Below are positions 60,131 through 64,000 of a DNA stretch of 64,000 nt, piece after piece. Numbering within the stretch: position 1 is the first letter of the stretch; every line of letters begins with the position of its first letter. The notes under the pieces were generated by a model. That model ran no database searches. It was not told the DNA's origin and saw only the letters and a program-made list of their open reading frames with translations. This DNA is from Zantedeschia hybrid cultivar (Eukaryota > Streptophyta > Magnoliopsida > Alismatales > Araceae). Where the stretch lies: NCBI GenBank assembly GCA_030544215.1, contig JARZZO010000001.1, forward strand, positions 66,676,456 through 66,740,455. Reading direction: 5' to 3'. The position numbers were made by a program, and so were the translations under genes.

Positions 60131-60315
60131 AAGAAAAATTTGATATGCACGTCCTCATCGTTCGTAGTTACTGCTTTAGGAATGCCAAGGGCCTGCCACC
60201 ATTGTCAGGGACCGTAAAATAAGAGACAACCTCTGACAGGGCCCTTTGGCAATTTTCACTCAGAACTTTGTGGTCCATAAGGCCATCAGAGTCTCTCCTG
60301 CATACGTATACTAAG
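60131..60315. other. Short flank before the copia element
   Basis: No feature recognised. The five bases before the LTR are CTAAG (60311-60315), the expected left target duplication of the copia element; its partner is outside the window. Confidence 0.4.
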
Positions 60316-60535
60316 TGTTAAGCCTCCACAATAGAAGACGTGTAGTCATGCCTCCACAACATAAGACGTGTCTTCTGCAGTTGTAACTGTTATTGATTCC
60401 TATAACTGTGTCATGCCTCCACAACATAACACCTGTCTTGTGCAGTTGTAATTGTTGTTCCTGTAACTGTTGTACTTGTGTCTTATATAAACAAGGACTC
60501 TGTAGAACAGAGTATCTCACTTCAGCCCAATTACA
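60316..60535 (+). repeat. 5' LTR of the copia element (220 bp)
   Basis: Starts TGTTAAGCCTCC and ends CCAATTACA, the TG...CA form. It contains a TATA box (TTATATAAACA, 60483-60493) and short internal duplications (CATGCCTCCACAACATAA at 60348 and 60413; GTTGTAA-CTGTT words). The matching 3' LTR is outside the window. Confidence 0.85.
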
Positions 60536-60545
60536 TATGTGTTTA

Positions 60546-60559
60546 TGGTATCAGAGCCA
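60546..60559 (+). other. Primer-binding site, tRNA-iMet type
   Basis: TGGTATCAGAGCCA, ten bases after the LTR, complementary to the 3' end of plant initiator tRNA-Met. This is the usual primer of copia elements and fixes the LTR end. Confidence 0.93.
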
Positions 60560-60579
60560 CAACGCATCATTGCTCCACC

Positions 60580-61920
60580 ATGTCGCAACAGCACGAGGGC
60601 GACTCCTCTCTCAAAAATGACAATGCCTCTTCCACTGCGACGAACCCTATGTCATTCACGCCCACTTTTGTTACTGCATCTTCCCTCCCATTCCCAAATC
60701 TTACTCATGCCCTACCTATCAAACTTTCCAAAGACAATTACCTTCTTTGGAAAGCTCAGTTTACACCACTTCTGTTAAGCCAAGATCTAATGGGCTTTGT
60801 TGATGGCTCGTTGCCTTGCCCACCCCAGTTCGTTCCTTCCGGTTCTACTGAAAAAAGCCCCACTCTTAATCCTGCGTATTCTGACTGGCTGCGGCGGGAC
60901 CAACTTGTCTTGAGTTGGATTTTCATATCTACGTCCATCGATGTGCTAACCCTCATTGCCCATCACACCTCTGCCAAACTTGCGTGGGATGCCCTTGCAG
61001 CCAATTTCTCCTCCCATGCCCAGGCTCGAGCGCTCCAGTTGCATTCAGAACTTCGCACGCTCACCAAAGGCACTCTGTCCATTACCGAATATCTGCAACG
61101 GGTCAAAACTATCAGTGACAACCTCGCTGCAATTGGGCAACGTGTTCCCGAACAAGAAATCATTCTTCATGTTCTCGGCGGCCTCGGGCCCTCTTACGAG
61201 TCTATTGTTGCCGCAACCTCCACCAGATATCCACCATTGACCCTTGAAGAACTTCATGGCCATCTTCTTGGACATGAAGGATGGCTTGCCCGACAAGGAC
61301 CCCCGCAACTGGAGGCACCCGCTTTTCCTTCTGCCAACTCGGCCGCTCATTCCAATCGTCGCTTCGGCGTCTCAACACCACCTCTGCTTCCTACTCCATC
61401 AGAGCAACGCAACATCTCCTCACGTAGCCGTGGGGCTCGAGGCCGTGGTCGTGGACGTGGGCATGCCTGGTGTCAACTATGCTCGCAACCTGGTCATCGA
61501 TCACCACTCTGTCCCCAGCGGTTCAACCCATCCTTTTCTCCAATGGGGCAAGGTAACCCAAGTACTCACGGCTCTTCCTCGTCGTTTTCTGGTATGACAT
61601 TTTGTGGCCCGGCATACTCTCCTGCACCAACGGCGCACTACGCTGCTCCACACCTCATAGATGGCGAACAGTCTCGTACCCTTTGGTATCCTGACTCTGG
61701 GGCCACTCACCATCTTACTGCTGACCTCCAAAATCTCACTCTAAGTCAACCCTATGGTGGCCATGAGCAAGTTCTAATGGGCAATGGCACAGGTGTGCGC
61801 ATTCTAAACACTGGTTCATCCTCTTTTTCTGTAAATGGTACACCTCTCCATCTTAAACGCATTCTCCATGTTCCTCAAATCCGCAAGAACCTGTTATTCA
61901 GTTCATCGATTCACCACTGA
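60580..61920 (+). CDS. copia gag-protease reading frame (ends at a frameshift)
   Basis: Start chosen at the ATG of TCCACCATGTCGCAA, just after the primer-binding site. The frame is also open upstream to 60478, but that lies in the LTR. It gives 446 residues. The gag (UBN2-like) domain has LSKDNYLLWKAQFTPLL, AKLAWDALAANFSS and LGGLGPSYESIV. A CCHC zinc knuckle (C-x2-C-x4-H-x4-C) lies at about residue 298-311 after an RGRGRGRG-type basic stretch. The aspartic protease follows with WYPDSGATHHL, catalytic Asp near residue 371. It ends in LHVPQIRKNLL then an early TGA. In relatives the frame runs on into integrase; an extra T near 61895-61898 explains the break. It may be a real mutation or a sequencing error. 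Confidence 0.9.
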   Translation: MSQQHEGDSSLKNDNASSTATNPMSFTPTFVTASSLPFPNLTHALPIKLSKDNYLLWKAQFTPLLLSQDLMGFVDGSLPCPPQFVPSGSTEKSPTLNPAYSDWLRRDQLVLSWIFISTSIDVLTLIAHHTSAKLAWDALAANFSSHAQARALQLHSELRTLTKGTLSITEYLQRVKTISDNLAAIGQRVPEQEIILHVLGGLGPSYESIVAATSTRYPPLTLEELHGHLLGHEGWLARQGPPQLEAPAFPSANSAAHSNRRFGVSTPPLLPTPSEQRNISSRSRGARGRGRGRGHAWCQLCSQPGHRSPLCPQRFNPSFSPMGQGNPSTHGSSSSFSGMTFCGPAYSPAPTAHYAAPHLIDGEQSRTLWYPDSGATHHLTADLQNLTLSQPYGGHEQVLMGNGTGVRILNTGSSSFSVNGTPLHLKRILHVPQIRKNLLFSSSIHH

Positions 61921-64000
61921 CAACAATGTGTTCCTGGAATTCCATCCTCGTCATGTATATGTAAAGGATCGTTGCACGGGCAAAATACTTCACCAAGGCC
62001 GGAATAAGGATGGTCTTTATCAACTTCAAATGGTGCAGCCACCGGCGTCACTCACAGCTTGTCTTGGAGAACGTGCATCACCTGATGTTTGGCATGCTCG
62101 CCTCGGCCACCCGTCTCTCCGGAATGTTAATCAAGTTCTGTCACGTTTTGGTCTACCATTTATGTCTACAAATGATCCATATAAAGTTTGTGAGTCGTGT
62201 GCTCTGTCTAAGAGTCACAAGTTACCATTTCAATCTTCCAAGTCTGTGTCTTCAGGACCTTTGGATTTAATTTTTTCAGACGTTTGGGGTCCCGCACCAG
62301 TGGTTTCTCACAATGGCCATCGATATTATGTTCACTTTCTAGATGATTTTACCAAGTACACGTGGATATTTCCTATGGTTCATAAATCCGAAGTCTGTAA
62401 TATTTTTGAATGTTTTCGGCGTCATGTGGAGAGATACTTTGGGCGTCCTATCAAGGCCCTGCACTCAGACTGGGGCGGGGAATACCGGTCACTTTCTCGT
62501 TATCTTAGTACGGCTGGCATTCTTCATCGACTTTCGTGCCCACACACTCCAGAGCAGAATGGTGCTGCTGAACGTAAGCACCGGCACATTATCGAGACGG
62601 CTCTCACATTACTCTCTACTGCTGGCGCTCCTAACTCTTATTGGGATGATGCTGTTCAAACAGCCGTGTACCTCATCAATCGCATGCCCACGCCGCTGCT
62701 GCAGCATAAGTGCCCATACGAGGTTCTATTTAACACACCACCAGACTATACTCTTCTCAAAATATTTGGTTGTGCATGTTTTCCATTACTTCGTCCATAC
62801 ACAAAGCACAAGCTACAACCCCGCTCTCAGTTGTGTGTATTTTTAGGATACAGCACCTCTCATCGGGGGTACAAATGCTTTCATCCTCCAACGGGACACA
62901 CATATGTGGTTCGTCATGTCATATTTGATGAATCCCGATTCCCATTTTTGGAACAAAACACCTACACTTCACCATCAGCCATCTCCGAGGTACAACTTCC
63001 TTTTCCTAATCCCATTTTTGCATCTCCTAAGTACCCATACACAGTCTCTTCACCAAAAACATGTGCTGGAACTCCTTCACTCAATACACCAGTCCCTCCC
63101 CTACCAGCACACCCCTTGGCTGACCCACCAACAGAACACTCTTCTTTGCCGTCAAATGACCCAATCCTAATTCCACCGGCATCTACAGAACCATCTTCAC
63201 CAACTAATTTTGATAATGGTCCCTCCACATCCATCCCAGCATCATCAATAGTACAACCTACAGATGACAACTCACATGTCCCTGCGGATGGTCCTTGCAT
63301 GTCCAGCTATGCCCCTGCCTCCACCAACATCCATCCAATGACAACTCGCTCTAAGGATGGCACGCGCAAGGCTAAAGTCCTCCTTGCCACCAAGCATCCA
63401 TTTCCAACAGCTCTCCTTCATGAGTGCATTGCCTCTGAACCTACCAACTTCACAGAAGCTTGCAAGCAACCGGCGTGGCGACGTGCTATGGCTGACGAAT
63501 ACACAGCTCTCCTACGGAATGGCACTTGGGAACTTGTTCCACGGCACCCTTCCATGCACGTCATCGATTCTAAATGGATCTTCAAACTCAAACAACGTGC
63601 CGACGGAACCGTAGAACGGCACAAAGCACGTCTAGTGGCCAAGGGGTTCAAGCAACAGCCTGGAGTCGACTATCATGATACTTTTTCGCCAGTCGTTAAA
63701 CATACTACTATTCGACTTGTGCTCACTATTGCTATCTCTTTCGGATGGTCCATTCGCCAACTTGATGTCTCCAACGCTTTTCTACATGGAGATTTGGAAG
63801 AACGTGTTTTCATGGAACAACCACAAGGATTCGTTGACCCATCTTTTCCTACTCATGTCTGTCGCCTTCGCAAATCGCTCTATGGTTTGAAACAGGCACC
63901 TCGTGCATGGTTTCGTCGTCTTAGCGATCGTTTGCATGAGTTAAATTTTCAAGCTTCAAAGACCGATGCCTCTCTTTTCATTTACAACAAAAATGGCATC
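61898..64000 (+). CDS. copia pol: integrase and reverse transcriptase, partial
   Basis: Continues the polyprotein in the next frame and stays open to the window edge (701 codons, no stop). The first part is the pre-integrase HHCC zinc domain (HARLGH near codon 64; CESC near 97). The integrase core follows with the DDE residues in SDVWGP (about 127), HSDWGGEY (about 190) and NGAAERKH (about 224). The second motif has Trp where most copia elements have Asn. A Pro/Ser-rich linker leads to RT: WELVPRHPSM, SKWIFKLKQRADG, ARLVAKGF, QLDVSNAFLHGDL (near 620-630) and SLYGLKQAPRAWF. The YVDD box and RNase H lie beyond position 64000. No start codon is expected here because it is made as part of a polyprotein. 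Confidence 0.93.

Larger units (their letters stand above)
60316..64000 (+). mobile_element. Ty1/copia LTR retrotransposon, 5' part
   Basis: A short 5' LTR, a tRNA-iMet primer-binding site, gag with zinc knuckle, aspartic protease, integrase and then reverse transcriptase, the domain order of Ty1/copia. The sequence is continuous and nearly free of lesions, so the insertion looks recent. It runs off the right edge before the RT active site, RNase H and the 3' LTR. The lineage is probably near RE1/Retrofit-like elements, but that is an impression only. Confidence 0.95.

Overview
This is nuclear DNA from a flowering plant. The evidence is two split protein-coding genes with long introns (a mitochondrial-type ClpX and the F-box gene SKIP8), one nuclear tRNA-Gln gene, and a heavy load of plant mobile elements: L1-type and RTE-type LINEs, tRNA-derived SINEs including an Au-SINE-like piece, hAT-like and Mutator-like DNA elements, long solo LTRs and a Ty1/copia element. 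The GC-rich first exons sit in AT-rich surroundings. I cannot name the species from sequence alone.

Layout. 1-3.3 kb: the 3' part of a decayed L1-type LINE on the plus strand. 6.8-21.6 kb: ClpX on the minus strand, with 13 exons recognised. Its last exon or exons are not visible and probably lie left of the window, so the LINE and SINE debris at 1-6.7 kb is best read as part of its last intron. Its introns hold LINE, RTE and SINE remnants and a three-level nest in intron 4: a LINE, split by a hAT-like element, itself split by a 3.2-kb solo LTR. Each level has its own target-site duplication. 21.6-29.1 kb: a 7.5-kb head-to-head intergenic region with a MITE next to the ClpX promoter and an AT-rich minisatellite of about 2 kb. 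29.1-46.4 kb: SKIP8 on the plus strand, three exons, with introns of 4.1 and 12.4 kb. The second intron carries another copy of the 3-kb solo LTR, in opposite genomic orientation but again sense to its host gene.

46.4-60.3 kb: gene-poor DNA with tRNA-Gln(CUG), a tRNA-derived SINE, a long-TIR MITE, a 954-bp foldback element with a perfect 9-bp target duplication, a tandem plus inverted repeat cluster, and inside that cluster a 1-kb Mutator-like element with a GC-rich interior (Pack-MULE candidate). 60.3-64 kb: the 5' LTR, primer-binding site, gag and most of pol of a young-looking Ty1/copia element that runs off the right edge, with one visible frameshift.

The two host genes are not known to share a pathway. 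ClpX is the AAA+ unfoldase partner of ClpP in mitochondria; SKIP8 is a putative SCF ubiquitin-ligase adaptor. What unites the window is its layered history of transposition, several steps of which can be dated relative to one another from target-site duplications.
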